64,000 nt of DNA from Klebsiella michiganensis (GCF_002925905.1 NZ_PRDB01000021.1:42603-106602); one strand, 5' to 3'. Positions 10,359 to 19,944 are shown, numbered from the stretch's first letter. Made by a program: numbers and translations. Notes: generated by a model from the letters alone, not told the origin.

Positions 10359-11304
10359 CCGCCAGCCGCTTGAGCAGCGCATGATTCAGCGGCAGGCACA
10401 GGCAATCCTCCCCCAGCGCCAGTTCGCTTTCGCGCATATTTTGCCGCGAGACGAAGCGCTTGCGGTATTCGGTTGGCGTGACGCCGCAGTATTTATTAAA
10501 GGCGGCGATCAGATACTTGTGTTCCTGAAAGCCGCAGCTGTGGCTAATCTCCGTGATCGGGGTGCGGGTATCGCGCAGCAGGGTGCGGGCTTTATTTAGC
10601 CGCACCAGCGTCAGATACTCTTTAAAATTATACCGGCTCACCTTTTTGAACAGCCGCGAGAACCAGGAGTAGCTCATCCCGCTATGGCAGGCGACCTCGC
10701 TCAGCGTCAGCGGCTGATCAAAGTGTTGATTGATAAAATCAATGCCTTTTTTGATCATCGCCTCGTCGCGCAGCGAGCTTTCGGCGCGCCGCGTCGGCTT
10801 TCCGGCGGAGACGACCGCATCCAGCAGCAGATAAATCGCCGCGATACGCTGAAATGGCGCGTGGTTATCGATCAGCTGTTCCAGTAGCCTCGCCAGCCGC
10901 TGGCGTACCTCGCTGTCTGCCGGAGAGTAAGGTCGTCCGCAGGTACTCCAGTCCAGCTGCGGCGAGGGATGAAGTTCATCAAACAGGCCGGGGGAAAACT
11001 GTACGGTGAGCAGCTGGCTGCCCGCCTCCTCGGCGCTCAGCGAATGGACCTCTTCGGCATTGATATACAGCATGTCTCCCTGCGCCAGCTCCAGGCTTTG
11101 CTGGCCGACGACGAGGGTAAATCGCCCCGCCAGCACGGTAATCAGCTCCGGAGCCGGATGCCAGTGAGGCTCGCAGTAGCGAACCTCCGCGGCAAACACG
11201 TTCAGCTTCTCCGCGTCAAAGGCAATCAGCTCGTAGCCGCTGTTCGCCGTTTGTCGTCCGCTCTGGGTGACCGAGCGAGGGTGAGTCACTGAAAAAGGAA
11301 ACAT
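10330..11304 (-). CDS. AraC-family regulator of the beta-glucoside cluster
   Basis: 324-residue transcription factor: N-terminal cupin sensor domain (about 25-130, HWHPAPELITVLAGRFTL) and C-terminal double HTH of the AraC/XylS type (about 185-285, ending in the family signature EHKYLIAAFNKYCGVTPTEY). The ATG at 11304 is preferred to a GTG two codons upstream because AGGAGAG then has proper spacing. Third gene of a minus-strand cluster, 13 bases after the GH3 gene, so it probably activates symporter and glucosidase genes in response to their substrate (inference). Its last 29 bases overlap btuR. Confidence 0.88.
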   Translation of the reverse strand: MFPFSVTHPRSVTQSGRQTANSGYELIAFDAEKLNVFAAEVRYCEPHWHPAPELITVLAGRFTLVVGQQSLELAQGDMLYINAEEVHSLSAEEAGSQLLTVQFSPGLFDELHPSPQLDWSTCGRPYSPADSEVRQRLARLLEQLIDNHAPFQRIAAIYLLLDAVVSAGKPTRRAESSLRDEAMIKKGIDFINQHFDQPLTLSEVACHSGMSYSWFSRLFKKVSRYNFKEYLTLVRLNKARTLLRDTRTPITEISHSCGFQEHKYLIAAFNKYCGVTPTEYRKRFVSRQNMRESELALGEDCLCLPLNHALLKRLAASSRSPSAL

Positions 11305-11317
11305 GCGCACTCTCCTG

Positions 11318-13678
11318 TCATTGGCAATGATGAGCGCCGGCCAGCACGGCGTTAAGCTCGTCGCGTTCGATATCCAGCGCCAGGAATTCGGTCAGCGCAA
11401 TCAGCAGCCCGCAGAACAGATCCGGCGCCAGGCGAATCAGTTTTTCACGCACCTGCTCCGCCGGCATCTGGCTCTTATCGGCAATCAGCTTCACTACGCG
11501 GGCAAAGGCCTCCGGCTGCTGGATCAGCTGTTGTAGAGAGTTATCATCGCGCAGCGGGACGTACCGCTGCGGACAATCTACCTCAATCTCCGCGATCAAC
11601 GGCAGATCCCGGGATGAGGCGCCAACGCGAACCTGCCAGATGCCCGGCGTCACGACCCAATCACCCAGGCCCGGATGATAGCAGGCCAGCTCGCCAATGG
11701 GCAGCTGCAGGCTCACGCGACGGGTCTCTCCGGCGGCCAGCGCCACTTTGCTGAACGCTTTTAATGACTGCACTTCGCGAATCAGCTCCCCCTTCGGCGC
11801 GCTAACGTACAGCTGGACGATCTCTTTGCCCGCATACTCTCCGCAGTTGGTCAGGTCGAACGACACGGTAAGCGTCTCGCCTGCACCTGCACGGCGGGCT
11901 GACAGCGCGATATTATCGTACGCAAACCGGGTATAGCTTAAGCCAAAGCCAAACGGAAACTGCGGCGTCATACGACGTTTATCATAATAGCGATAGCCGA
12001 CAAAAAGCCCTTCTCCGTAATGATGACGCAGGTTTTCGCCCGGATAGTGCAGCCAGGCCGGCGTTTCCTCCAGGGAATTAGGTACCGTTACCGTCAGTTT
12101 GCCGCAGGGGTTACGCTGGCCGAAGAGGATTTCCGCCACCGCGCGCCCCATCCCTTGCCCGGCAAAGAACGTTTCCAGCAGCGCTTTGCACTCGCCGAGC
12201 CACGGCATCACCACCGCATCGCTATTCGCCAGCACCACCACGATATTCGGCTGGACCGTCGCCACTTCGCGAATTAACCGTTCGTGCACCGGCAGAATAT
12301 GCAGATCCTGACGATCGCCGTTTTCGCCATCTTCACCTACGGCGGTGCTGACGAAGATCACCGCCACGTCGGCCTCCTGCGCGACGCGGCAGGCCTGCGC
12401 CAGCGCCTGTTCATCGCAGCGCAGATCGTCCGGCGCGCCCACGGCCCAGGAGACGCTGAAGTCGTCGCCGGCGAGGTCAAAAATTTCATCCAGCGGCCGA
12501 TCGAGCAGATACGGCACCGTGGTCGCGCATCCGGCCCCCTGGATCACCGGCTCCTGAGCCGGTTTACCCAGCACCGCGACGCGCGGCGTTTTCTCCGGAC
12601 GCAGCGGCAGCAGATTATCTTCATTTTTCAGCAAGACAATGGATTCACCGGCAAGCCGCTGCGCCAGCCCGTGGTGCGCCGTAAAATCGGCTCGCGTTTG
12701 CGGGCGGCGATGGCGCTGGACCTTGTCGAGCAGTTCCAGCATGCGGAGACAGGCGCGGTCCACCACCGCCATCGGCACCTCTCCGGCTTCAATCGCCGCC
12801 AGCAGGGTTTGTTTATCGTGGCGGGTTTCGGGCATCGCCAGATCGTTACCCGCCATCAGCGATGCGGGGCGATCTTTAATACCGTACCAGTCGGACATCA
12901 CCAGCCCTTCATATCCCCACTCATCGCGCAAAACCTGAGTGAGCAAAAACGGATCCTGGGAGGTTTGCACGCCGTTAAGACGATTGTAGGAAGACATCAC
13001 CGTCCACGGCCGGGATTTCGCAATCGCGCGCTGGAAACCCGCCAGATAGATTTCCCGCAGCGCCCGTTCTTCAATAATCGAATCCATTTCCGTGCGGCGG
13101 TACTCCGAGTTGTTCGCCGCAAAGTGTTTCAGGCTGGCACCAACCCCCTCCTGCTGCAGGCCGTTGATCAGCGCAGCGGCAATATCGCCGCTGACCACCG
13201 GGTCTTCGGCGTAATATTCATAGCCTCGCCCGGCCAGCGGCGTACGGCGAATGTTAATCCCCGGCCCGAGCAGGATCCCGACGCCCATTTGCTGACACTC
13301 CCGCCCCAGCGCTTCCCCCATCTGATGCACCAGCTCCACGTCCCAGCTGCAGGCCAGGCTGGAACCATTAGGAAAGCAGGTCGCCGGTAGCGAAGTGCTG
13401 AATAGCGCCTCACTCCCCCCTTTCGCGGCGGGCTCTTCCGCGCTGGCCTGGTCTGCGGTTTGGGTGATGACCGAGATAAAATCATCCATGCTCCACTTTT
13501 CCCGGCCATCAATCTGCGCGCTGCTGTAGCGCACGCCGTAGGTGCCGTCGGTCATAATGATATCTTCGATACCGTGCTGCGGCAGCGAGGCCGTCCGCCA
13601 CAGGCCGCTGCCGGTCAGCAGCGCCACTTTTTCTTCCGCGCTCATCGCGGCGAGGGTGGTGTTAAAATCGTTATTCAT
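11318..13678 (-). CDS. Glycoside hydrolase family 3 beta-glucosidase
   Basis: Hydrolyses beta-glucosides or related oligosaccharides. 786 residues without a signal peptide, so cytoplasmic. GH3 N-terminal domain with the catalytic nucleophile Asp263 in GLVMSDWYG, substrate-loop motif SLKHFAANNSE (about 182-192), GH3 C-terminal domain (about 335-575) and a fibronectin-III-like domain (about 605-685). About 90 further residues follow the FnIII part, more than most family members have. Located between a GPH symporter (upstream, 18 bases) and an AraC regulator: import, cleavage and control of one sugar. The exact substrate cannot be read from sequence. Confidence 0.92.
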   Translation of the reverse strand: MNNDFNTTLAAMSAEEKVALLTGSGLWRTASLPQHGIEDIIMTDGTYGVRYSSAQIDGREKWSMDDFISVITQTADQASAEEPAAKGGSEALFSTSLPATCFPNGSSLACSWDVELVHQMGEALGRECQQMGVGILLGPGINIRRTPLAGRGYEYYAEDPVVSGDIAAALINGLQQEGVGASLKHFAANNSEYRRTEMDSIIEERALREIYLAGFQRAIAKSRPWTVMSSYNRLNGVQTSQDPFLLTQVLRDEWGYEGLVMSDWYGIKDRPASLMAGNDLAMPETRHDKQTLLAAIEAGEVPMAVVDRACLRMLELLDKVQRHRRPQTRADFTAHHGLAQRLAGESIVLLKNEDNLLPLRPEKTPRVAVLGKPAQEPVIQGAGCATTVPYLLDRPLDEIFDLAGDDFSVSWAVGAPDDLRCDEQALAQACRVAQEADVAVIFVSTAVGEDGENGDRQDLHILPVHERLIREVATVQPNIVVVLANSDAVVMPWLGECKALLETFFAGQGMGRAVAEILFGQRNPCGKLTVTVPNSLEETPAWLHYPGENLRHHYGEGLFVGYRYYDKRRMTPQFPFGFGLSYTRFAYDNIALSARRAGAGETLTVSFDLTNCGEYAGKEIVQLYVSAPKGELIREVQSLKAFSKVALAAGETRRVSLQLPIGELACYHPGLGDWVVTPGIWQVRVGASSRDLPLIAEIEVDCPQRYVPLRDDNSLQQLIQQPEAFARVVKLIADKSQMPAEQVREKLIRLAPDLFCGLLIALTEFLALDIERDELNAVLAGAHHCQ

Positions 13679-13696
13679 CTCTCTGGCTCCCTGAGG

Positions 13697-15061
13697 TTAA
13701 AGCGCGTTCTGTTTGCGCAGGCTGATTTTTTGCACAATATCGCGATAGGTTTTTTCATCCAGCGAATAGCAGGCGACAAACAGTGCGCTGAGCGCAAACA
13801 TCGCGCCGGGAAATAGCGTCATCAGTACGTTAATGCCGTTAATCGCGCTGGCGGTAATGTTGCCCGCGTCATAGTGGTAATAGTCCAGCATCCAGCCCGC
13901 GCAGCCGCCGCCGATGGCCATCGCTATTTTGGTGATGAAATTAAAGAAACCGTAAATTGCGCCTTCGGTGCGCACCCCATGGTGCCACTCGGCATATTCC
14001 ACGGTATCGGCAATCATTGACCACATTGAAACAAAGCCCATCCCCAGCGTAATACTGTACAGACACACGCCGGTCATGATCAGCCAGATATTGTCGCCAG
14101 CGATAAAATATTGCATCAGTACGCCCGCAATGCCGATCAACAGCGCCACCAGCGTCATTTTCTTTTTACCTATCAACGCAATGATTTTTTCCGAAATAAC
14201 GGTACCGACAATATAAGCCGCCGACTGAATCATAAAGAAGGTGGAGGTAAAGCCTTCGCTACCAATTATATATTTGATAAAGTAAATAGCGATCGCCATC
14301 CACACGGTATAGGCAATATAAAAAAAGACGGTGAACATGGAAAGGTTAATTAGCGGCGCGTTGCCTGCCACCGCCTTCAACATTTCCCTCAGCGTTGGCG
14401 CCGGAGTCTCTTCCTCTTCTTCACCAACGCGCTCTTTGGTCATCCCGAAGCAGGCAAGGAACAAAAACGTCGCCAGCAGCGCAAAGCAAGAGACGGCGAA
14501 GACGTACCCCAGCTGTTTATCGCTAAACGGGGAAATCAGCCTGTCCGCGGTAGTGGACACAATCAGATAGCCAACAATCGCCAGGACAAACCGGTATACC
14601 GACAGCGATGAGCGGGAGGCTTCATGCTGGGTTAAACGGTTGGTCAACGCCGAATAAGGCGTATTTACCGCCGTATAGGCCAGGCAATAAATAGTATAGG
14701 AAATCAGTGCGAAGTAGAATTTCGCCTCACCGCCGAAAGGCACAAAGCAGAGCACCGTTAAGAAGCCGAGCGGAATTGAACCATACAACAACCAGGGTCG
14801 AAGCTTACCGTAGCGGCTGTGGGTTTTATCGATGGCAAAACCAATCAGAATATTAAATACCGCATCAACCACGCGGGCAATAACAAAGATCAGGCTCGCC
14901 TGTACGGCGCTAATGCCGTAAATATTGGTATAGAAAAAAAGTAAAAACAGAGAAACGAAGCCGAAGGATAAATTAGAGGCGAAATCGCCAAAACCATACC
15001 CTATTTTTTCTTTAACGCCGATAACCACATAGCTTGCCGAAAGTTTTCCTGCTGTTTCCAT
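13697..15061 (-). CDS. GPH-family sugar:cation symporter (MelB/UidB type)
   Basis: Inner-membrane transporter of the glycoside-pentoside-hexuronide:cation symporter family in the major facilitator superfamily. 454 residues with about 12 transmembrane segments; family features are KEKIGYGFGDFASNLSF at the N-terminus and the DKTHSRYGKLRPWLLYG loop (about residues 76-93). First gene of the cluster, so it probably imports the glycoside that the neighbouring GH3 enzyme cleaves. The start at 15061 is preceded by AGGTAG. A CRP site lies about 115 bases upstream. Confidence 0.92.
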   Translation of the reverse strand: METAGKLSASYVVIGVKEKIGYGFGDFASNLSFGFVSLFLLFFYTNIYGISAVQASLIFVIARVVDAVFNILIGFAIDKTHSRYGKLRPWLLYGSIPLGFLTVLCFVPFGGEAKFYFALISYTIYCLAYTAVNTPYSALTNRLTQHEASRSSLSVYRFVLAIVGYLIVSTTADRLISPFSDKQLGYVFAVSCFALLATFLFLACFGMTKERVGEEEEETPAPTLREMLKAVAGNAPLINLSMFTVFFYIAYTVWMAIAIYFIKYIIGSEGFTSTFFMIQSAAYIVGTVISEKIIALIGKKKMTLVALLIGIAGVLMQYFIAGDNIWLIMTGVCLYSITLGMGFVSMWSMIADTVEYAEWHHGVRTEGAIYGFFNFITKIAMAIGGGCAGWMLDYYHYDAGNITASAINGINVLMTLFPGAMFALSALFVACYSLDEKTYRDIVQKISLRKQNAL

Positions 15062-15094
15062 TTTAGGCTACCTGTTAATGTAATCAGTGGCCTC

Positions 15095-15100
15095 AGTATA
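15095..15100 (-). promoter_or_regulatory. Candidate -10 of the beta-glucoside operon
   Basis: TATACT on the minus strand, 34-39 bases upstream of the symporter start, with no recognisable -35 at 16-18 bases. That is the pattern expected of an activator-dependent promoter (CRP and the AraC protein). The assignment is an inference. Confidence 0.4.
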
Positions 15101-15170
15101 TGGCGTCGCCTGGCGCACCGCTTTGCGTTATTTGTCCGGGCATTTCCTGTTTTTTGTCTTTATGCAGAAG

Positions 15171-15186
15171 TGTGAAAGGAGTCACA
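15171..15186. promoter_or_regulatory. CRP-binding site
   Basis: TGTGA-AAGGAG-TCACA, a perfect match to the CRP core half-sites with the canonical six-base spacer. It is centred about 90 bases upstream of the presumed start of the symporter/GH3/AraC operon, implying catabolite control of that operon. Confidence 0.75.
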
Positions 15187-15196
15187 GGAGGGAGAA

Positions 15197-15217
15197 TTCC
15201 GGCGGTGACCGCCGGAA
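15197..15217 (-). terminator. rluB terminator
   Basis: Perfect 9-bp GC-rich stem TTCCGGCGG / CCGCCGGAA with a three-base loop, starting 10 bases past the rluB stop, followed on minus by TTCTCCC. The U-tract is weak. Confidence 0.65.
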
Positions 15218-15226
15218 CTGGAATAA

Positions 15227-16114
15227 TTAACCGTTACCGTTATTACGGCTGCTGGAACGACGGTTGTTATTATTATTGCTCACCTGGCTGTGGCGCTTAA
15301 CCGCGCGGCGAATCTGATTCGCCTTCATGCGACGGCGATCCTTTTCGACGGCGACCTTAGAGGTGGTTTCCGGCGTAAGCTCAACCAGTTCGCGCAGGTA
15401 GTTGGTTTGCGCCAGGTCCAGCTCGGTGTAGCCGCCGCGCGGCAGGCCTTTCGGCAGCAGAATATCGCCGTAGCGCACGCGGATCAGGCGGCTGACCTGT
15501 ACGCCAACGGCTTCCCACAGGCGGCGAACTTCGCGGTTACGGCCTTCGGTCAGCGTGACGTTGTACCACTGGTTAATCCCTTCGCCACCGGTAAACTTGA
15601 TGGTTTTGAACGCCGCCGGGCCGTCTTCCAGCTGGACGCCGCGCGAGAGCTGGCGCAGCTTGTCATCATCTATCTGGCCAAATACGCGCACCGCGTATTC
15701 ACGTTCCACTTCGCGGCTCGGGTGCATCAGGCGGTTCGCCAGTTCACCGTCGGTGGTAAACAGCAGCAGGCCGCAGGTGTTGACGTCAAGACGACCGACG
15801 GCAATCCAGCGCGCGCCGCGCAGCTTTGGCAGACGATCGAACACCGTCGGTCGCCCTTCCGGGTCGTTACGGGTACAGAGTTCGCCTTCCGGCTTGTAGT
15901 AAGCCAGCACGCGACAAATCTGTTCCGCAGACTCTTTCACCGAAATCAGATGACCGTCGATGCGAATTTTTAAACCCGGGACAATTTCAACGCGATCGCC
16001 AAGGGTGGCGATTTTGCCATCGACGCTGACGCGGCCAGCTTCGATTTTGGCTTCGATTTCACGGCGGGAGCCGTGGCCAGCGCGGGCCAGCACTTTTTGT
16101 AATTTCTCGCTCAT
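15227..16114 (-). CDS. rluB: 23S rRNA pseudouridine(2605) synthase
   Basis: Isomerises U2605 of 23S rRNA to pseudouridine. 295 residues: N-terminal S4 RNA-binding domain (about 2-60, [18 protein letters not shown]) and RsuA/RluB catalytic domain with Asp110 in [14 protein letters not shown]. The basic Asn/Ser/Arg-rich tail ([17 protein letters not shown]) is typical of this subfamily and varies between species. The next gene on the left is the accessory sugar operon; in E. coli rluB adjoins btuR. Confidence 0.96.
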   Translation of the reverse strand: MSEKLQKVLARAGHGSRREIEAKIEAGRVSVDGKIATLGDRVEIVPGLKIRIDGHLISVKESAEQICRVLAYYKPEGELCTRNDPEGRPTVFDRLPKLRGARWIAVGRLDVNTCGLLLFTTDGELANRLMHPSREVEREYAVRVFGQIDDDKLRQLSRGVQLEDGPAAFKTIKFTGGEGINQWYNVTLTEGRNREVRRLWEAVGVQVSRLIRVRYGDILLPKGLPRGGYTELDLAQTNYLRELVELTPETTSKVAVEKDRRRMKANQIRRAVKRHSQVSNNNNNRRSSSRNNGNG

Positions 16115-16524
16115 TGAGCTTCCTTAAGGTGTCGCCTTCCCAGGCGTCTGGTATACTTCGAAAAACAGGGCGCGAGGCAAAATGAAACCTAACACCCTGT
16201 TCTGTAAAATTTTTTTGCATCAGCGCGTGCCGTTATCTATGTTGCTACAGCAGACATAACAGAGACACGCCTTCTCGCGTGGGCGAACATGGTACACGAA
16301 CTTTAAGATGAATGCTTCTTTGCGTTACGAGCATAGCACAACTTACCGCGCACCTCCGTCCGGGCGCATGGCGCGCTGATGGAAGCCAGGTAGCACAATA
16401 GGGTCTTTTGCAGAGGATGAACCATCAAAAGGCGCGCGGCATTGCGCCGCGTTGAACGGCGGCAAATAAAAGCGGCGAGCGGGTATTCATTACATGACGA
16501 TTCCTTCCATGGAAACAGACGTCA
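16115..16524. other. Intergenic region between yciO and rluB
   Basis: A 410-base stretch with no convincing gene. It should contain the rluB promoter (minus strand). It has an imperfect 29-base palindrome at 16232-16260 (arms GTTAT...ATAAC) and a GC-rich hairpin CGCGGC/GCCGCG at 16435-16451 followed on minus by CGCCTTTTG, a possible yciO terminator. In E. coli, from memory, the membrane-protein gene yciQ occupies this place; it is absent here. Confidence 0.5.
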
Positions 16525-17145
16525 TTACAGGAATGGCGTTACGTCCCCCACGCCTTCACGCACCACAACCGGCGCATCTTCAGTGAGGTCGATAACCGTG
16601 GTCGGCTGCTGGCCCAGATAGCCGCCGTGAATAATCAGGTCAACCTGCTTCTCAAGACGATCTTTGATCTCTTCCGGGTCGGATTCGGTAAAGTCGCTTC
16701 CCGGCAGCATCAACGAAGTGGAGAGCATCGGCTCGCCCAACGTTTCCAGCAGCATTTGCGCAATCGGGTTGGACGGCACGCGCATACCGATGGTCTTACG
16801 CTTATCCTGCAGCAGACGGCGCGGAACTTCTTTGGTGCCCTTGAGGATAAACGTGTAGTTACCCGGGGTATTGTTTTTAATCAGACGAAAGGCCACGTTA
16901 TCAACGAATGAATAGGTCGACAGTTCGGACAAATCGCGGCACATCAGGGTGAAGTTGTGGCCGTTTGGCAGATTACGGATCCGGCAAATCCGCTCCATCG
17001 CGCCCTTATCTTCAATTTTGCAGCCTAACGCGTAGCCGGAGTCGGTCGGATAGACGATGACCCCGCCTTTACGCACAATGTCCACCGCCTGGTTAATTAA
17101 CCGCGCCTGTGGATTTTCCGGATGGATATAAAAAAACTGGCTCAT
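16525..17145 (-). CDS. yciO: YciO, Sua5/YciO/YrdC family protein
   Basis: 206-residue cytoplasmic protein with the YrdC-like fold (KGGVIVYPTDSGYALGC at about 26-42, and GNYTFILKGTKEVPRRLLQDKRKTIGMRVP around 95-125). Relatives such as TsaC/Sua5 make threonylcarbamoyl-AMP for tRNA t6A; YciO itself does not replace TsaC efficiently and its role is unclear. It starts 9 bases after the rnm stop, so the two genes form an operon as in E. coli. Confidence 0.94.
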   Translation of the reverse strand: MSQFFYIHPENPQARLINQAVDIVRKGGVIVYPTDSGYALGCKIEDKGAMERICRIRNLPNGHNFTLMCRDLSELSTYSFVDNVAFRLIKNNTPGNYTFILKGTKEVPRRLLQDKRKTIGMRVPSNPIAQMLLETLGEPMLSTSLMLPGSDFTESDPEEIKDRLEKQVDLIIHGGYLGQQPTTVIDLTEDAPVVVREGVGDVTPFL

Positions 17146-17154
17146 ACTTCCCTC

Positions 17155-18024
17155 TCAATTTTGTTCTACGGCCACTTCCCAACTGCGCCAGATCCCTTCC
17201 ACGCCCGCGGGTAGCCAAAGTTTGCGGCCCAGTTCGATCCACGGGCAGGGCTGATGAAAATCAGACCCCTGCGAGGCATCCAGGCCATACTGCACGGCGT
17301 AAGCGGCAAGCTGTGCGCGCTCGTGAGGCGCCTGCTGACACTGCGCCACCTCCATCGCATCGCCCCCCTGCTCGCTAAAATGGGCCAACAGCCGTTTTAA
17401 CCACTTGGCGGAGAGATCGTAGCGCCCGGGATGGGCAATGACCGCTTTACCGCCAGAATGATGAATGACATCAATCGCTTGTTTTATTGTACACCACTGA
17501 GGCGGAACGTAACCGGTTTTCCCGCGCGCCAGATACTTCTTAAATACGTCAGCCATATTGTTGGCATAGCCGGCCTCCACCAGAAAACGGGCAAAATGGC
17601 CGCGCGTCACCGCACCGCCGTCCGCCAGCTTCAGCGCCCCTTCCCAGGCGCCCGGGATCCGCGCTTTTTCCAGCCGCTCGGCGATCTGCTGACCCCGCAT
17701 CTGGCGACGCGCTTTCTGTTCATCGAGCAGCGCGGTCATCGCCGGATGGTCGATATCGATATTCAGCCCGACAATATGAATTTCATGATTTTCCCACAGA
17801 GTGGAAATTTCCACCCCGGTAATCAGCGCCAACGGTAAACCGGCACGTTCAATTTCACGCTGAGCCGCGGGAATTGCCGCCACGGTATCGTGGTCGGTAA
17901 TCGCCAGGGTGCCGACGCGCATCTGGTGGGCGCGATGGACAAGTTCTTCTGGAGTCAGACGCCCGTCAGAGGCGATGGTATGGCTGTGCAGGTCGTAAAT
18001 CACTGCGTAATTGGTGTTGCTCAA
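17155..18024 (-). CDS. rnm: PHP-domain 5'-3' exonuclease RNase AM (YciV/TrpH)
   Basis: Matures the 5' ends of rRNAs in E. coli and also degrades short oligoribonucleotides or 3',5'-bisphosphate nucleotides (family knowledge). PHP metal-site motifs are visible: DLHSHTIASDG near the N-terminus, AITDHDT, TGVEIST, HPGRY and QGSDFH. The TTG at 18024 is chosen as start: it gives the conserved [M]SNTNYAVIYDLHSH and has AGGAGT four bases upstream, whereas an in-frame ATG at 18060 adds unconserved residues. 289 residues. Divergent from trpL. Confidence 0.93.
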   Translation of the reverse strand: MSNTNYAVIYDLHSHTIASDGRLTPEELVHRAHQMRVGTLAITDHDTVAAIPAAQREIERAGLPLALITGVEISTLWENHEIHIVGLNIDIDHPAMTALLDEQKARRQMRGQQIAERLEKARIPGAWEGALKLADGGAVTRGHFARFLVEAGYANNMADVFKKYLARGKTGYVPPQWCTIKQAIDVIHHSGGKAVIAHPGRYDLSAKWLKRLLAHFSEQGGDAMEVAQCQQAPHERAQLAAYAVQYGLDASQGSDFHQPCPWIELGRKLWLPAGVEGIWRSWEVAVEQN

Positions 18025-18166
18025 GATGACTCCTGCTGGACATGAACCGGTACCCGTCATACTTTAAGTCACAGGCAGATTGATTGTGGTTCTGCAGCTT
18101 AAGTGATTAAGGATAGTAATAAGCGCATCATCATACCGACTGATAGAGAAAATCTGCAAACAGGGG

Positions 18167-18198
18167 TTGACTTTAATCTCTCGGACTAGTTAACTAGT
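18167..18198 (+). promoter_or_regulatory. trp promoter and TrpR operator
   Basis: TTGACT (18167-18172), 17 bases, TTAACT (18190-18195). The -10 lies inside the perfect 14-base palindrome ACTAGTTAACTAGT (18185-18198), the core of the classical TrpR operator, so tryptophan-loaded TrpR would block polymerase directly. Confidence 0.93.
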
Positions 18199-18227
18199 AC
18201 GCAAGTTCACATGAAGGGGTATCAACA

Positions 18228-18290
18228 ATGAAAACGCAATTCATCACTCTGCACGGCTGGTGGCGCACCTCCTGTTATCGGGCGGCGTGA
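18228..18290 (+). CDS. trpL: trp operon leader peptide
   Basis: 20-residue leader MKTQFITLHGWWRTSCYRAA with tandem Trp codons at positions 11-12 that sense tRNA-Trp charging for attenuation. AAGGGGTATCAACA precedes the ATG. The E. coli peptide ([14 protein letters not shown]) ends right after the Ser; here the corresponding codon is TGT rather than a stop and the peptide runs six codons further to TGA at 18288. That places the stop deeper in the attenuator RNA. Confidence 0.92.
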   Translation: MKTQFITLHGWWRTSCYRAA

Positions 18291-18321
18291 TCGCGTTTTG
18301 CACTCAGCATACAGATACCCG

Positions 18322-18346
18322 GCCCGCCAATGAGCGGGCTTTTTAT
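18322..18346 (+). terminator. trp attenuator (3:4 terminator)
   Basis: GCCCGC (18322-18327), loop, GCGGGC (18334-18339), followed by TTTTTATT. This is the 3:4 hairpin of the trp attenuator, 32 bases after the trpL stop and 36 bases before trpE. It forms when the ribosome clears the Trp codons. Confidence 0.92.
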
Positions 18347-18381
18347 TGGACAAATTATTATAGCGAACAGGCGACAAAATA

Positions 18382-19944
18382 ATGCAAACATCAAAACCGG
18401 CACTCGAGCTTCTCACCAGCGACGCCATCTATCGGGAAAACCCCACGGCGCTGTTCCACCAGCTATGCGGCGCGCGTCCAGCCACCCTGCTGCTGGAATC
18501 CGCGGATATCGACAGTAAGGATGATTTAAAGAGCCTGCTGCTGGTGGATAGCGCGCTGCGCATTACCGCGCTAGGTGACACTGTCACTATTCACGCATTT
18601 TCCGCCAACGGTACGGCGTTACTCGAACTGCTGGATAGCGCGCTGCCATCCGGCATCGATAACCAGCGTCAGCCAAATAGCCGGGTATTAACCTTCCCGC
18701 CGGTCAGCGCGCTGTTGGATGAAGATGCCCGCCTGTGTTCACTCTCGGTATTCGACGCTTTTCGCCTGCTGCAGGATCTGATAACCGTCCCGCAGCAGGA
18801 GCGCGAAGCGATGTTCTTCGGCGGCCTGTTCGCCTATGACCTGGTCGCTGGCTTTGAAGACCTGCCGCCGCTGGAGAGCGACACCGCCTGCCCGGATTAC
18901 TGCTTCTATCTGGCGGAAACGCTGCTGGTTATCGACCATCAGACCAAAAATACCCGTATCCAGGCGAGCCTGTTCACGCCGCTGGAAAGCGAAAAACAGC
19001 GTCTGCTACAGCGGCTCGCTCAGCTTCGTCAGCAGCTAAACGAGCCGCCGGCGCCGCTGCCGGTGACCACGGTTGCCGAAATGAGCTGCGACTGCGATCA
19101 GAGCGACGAAGAGTACGGCGCCGTCGTGCGTAAAATGCAGCGCGCCATCCGCGCGGGCGAGATTTTTCAGGTCGTGCCGTCACGCCGCTTCTCGCTGCCC
19201 TGCCCGTCGCCGCTGGCCGCTTATGATGTGCTGAAGAAGAGCAACCCGAGCCCGTACATGTTCTTTATGCAGGACAACGATTTCACCCTCTTCGGCGCGT
19301 CGCCGGAGAGTTCTCTCAAGTACGATGCCACCAATCGCCAGATTGAAATCTATCCCATTGCCGGTACCCGTCCGCGCGGCCGCCGCGCGGATGGTTCGCT
19401 GGATCGCGATCTCGACAGCCGCATTGAGCTGGAGATGCGCACCGACCATAAAGAGCTCTCCGAGCATCTGATGCTGGTCGACCTTGCGCGTAACGACCTC
19501 GCGCGCATCTGTACGTCGGGTAGCCGCTACGTCGCCGACCTGACCAAAGTCGACCGCTACTCCTTTGTGATGCACCTCGTCTCCCGCGTGGTTGGCGAGC
19601 TGCGCCGCGATCTTGACGTGCTGCATGCCTACCGTGCCTGTATGAATATGGGCACCCTCAGCGGGGCGCCGAAAGTGCGCGCCATGCAGCTAATCGCCGC
19701 CGCTGAAGGCAAACGCCGCGGCAGCTACGGCGGCGCGGTGGGCTACTTTACCGCCCACGGCGACCTCGATACCTGCATCGTGATCCGTTCCGCCTACGTG
19801 CAGGATGGCGTCGCCACGGTGCAGGCCGGCGCCGGTATCGTGCTCGACTCCGTTCCCCAGTCAGAAGCGGATGAAACCCGTAATAAAGCTCGCGCGGTGC
19901 TGCGCGCTATCGCCCAGGCCCACCACGCGAAGGAGATTTTCTAA
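18382..19944 (+). CDS. trpE: Anthranilate synthase component I
   Basis: Converts chorismate and ammonia (or glutamine via TrpG) to anthranilate, the first committed step to tryptophan. 520 residues, the normal length. LLES at 37-40 is the tryptophan feedback-inhibition motif; the chorismate-binding domain fills the C-terminal half ([35 protein letters not shown]). The TAA overlaps the trpD start by one base (TAATG), coupling production of the two subunits. Confidence 0.98.
   Translation: MQTSKPALELLTSDAIYRENPTALFHQLCGARPATLLLESADIDSKDDLKSLLLVDSALRITALGDTVTIHAFSANGTALLELLDSALPSGIDNQRQPNSRVLTFPPVSALLDEDARLCSLSVFDAFRLLQDLITVPQQEREAMFFGGLFAYDLVAGFEDLPPLESDTACPDYCFYLAETLLVIDHQTKNTRIQASLFTPLESEKQRLLQRLAQLRQQLNEPPAPLPVTTVAEMSCDCDQSDEEYGAVVRKMQRAIRAGEIFQVVPSRRFSLPCPSPLAAYDVLKKSNPSPYMFFMQDNDFTLFGASPESSLKYDATNRQIEIYPIAGTRPRGRRADGSLDRDLDSRIELEMRTDHKELSEHLMLVDLARNDLARICTSGSRYVADLTKVDRYSFVMHLVSRVVGELRRDLDVLHAYRACMNMGTLSGAPKVRAMQLIAAAEGKRRGSYGGAVGYFTAHGDLDTCIVIRSAYVQDGVATVQAGAGIVLDSVPQSEADETRNKARAVLRAIAQAHHAKEIF

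Noticed and set aside
12284..13390. Plus-strand open frame of 368 codons opposite the GH3 gene
   Set aside because: No start signal or family resemblance; the minus-strand GH3 protein has intact catalytic motifs throughout.
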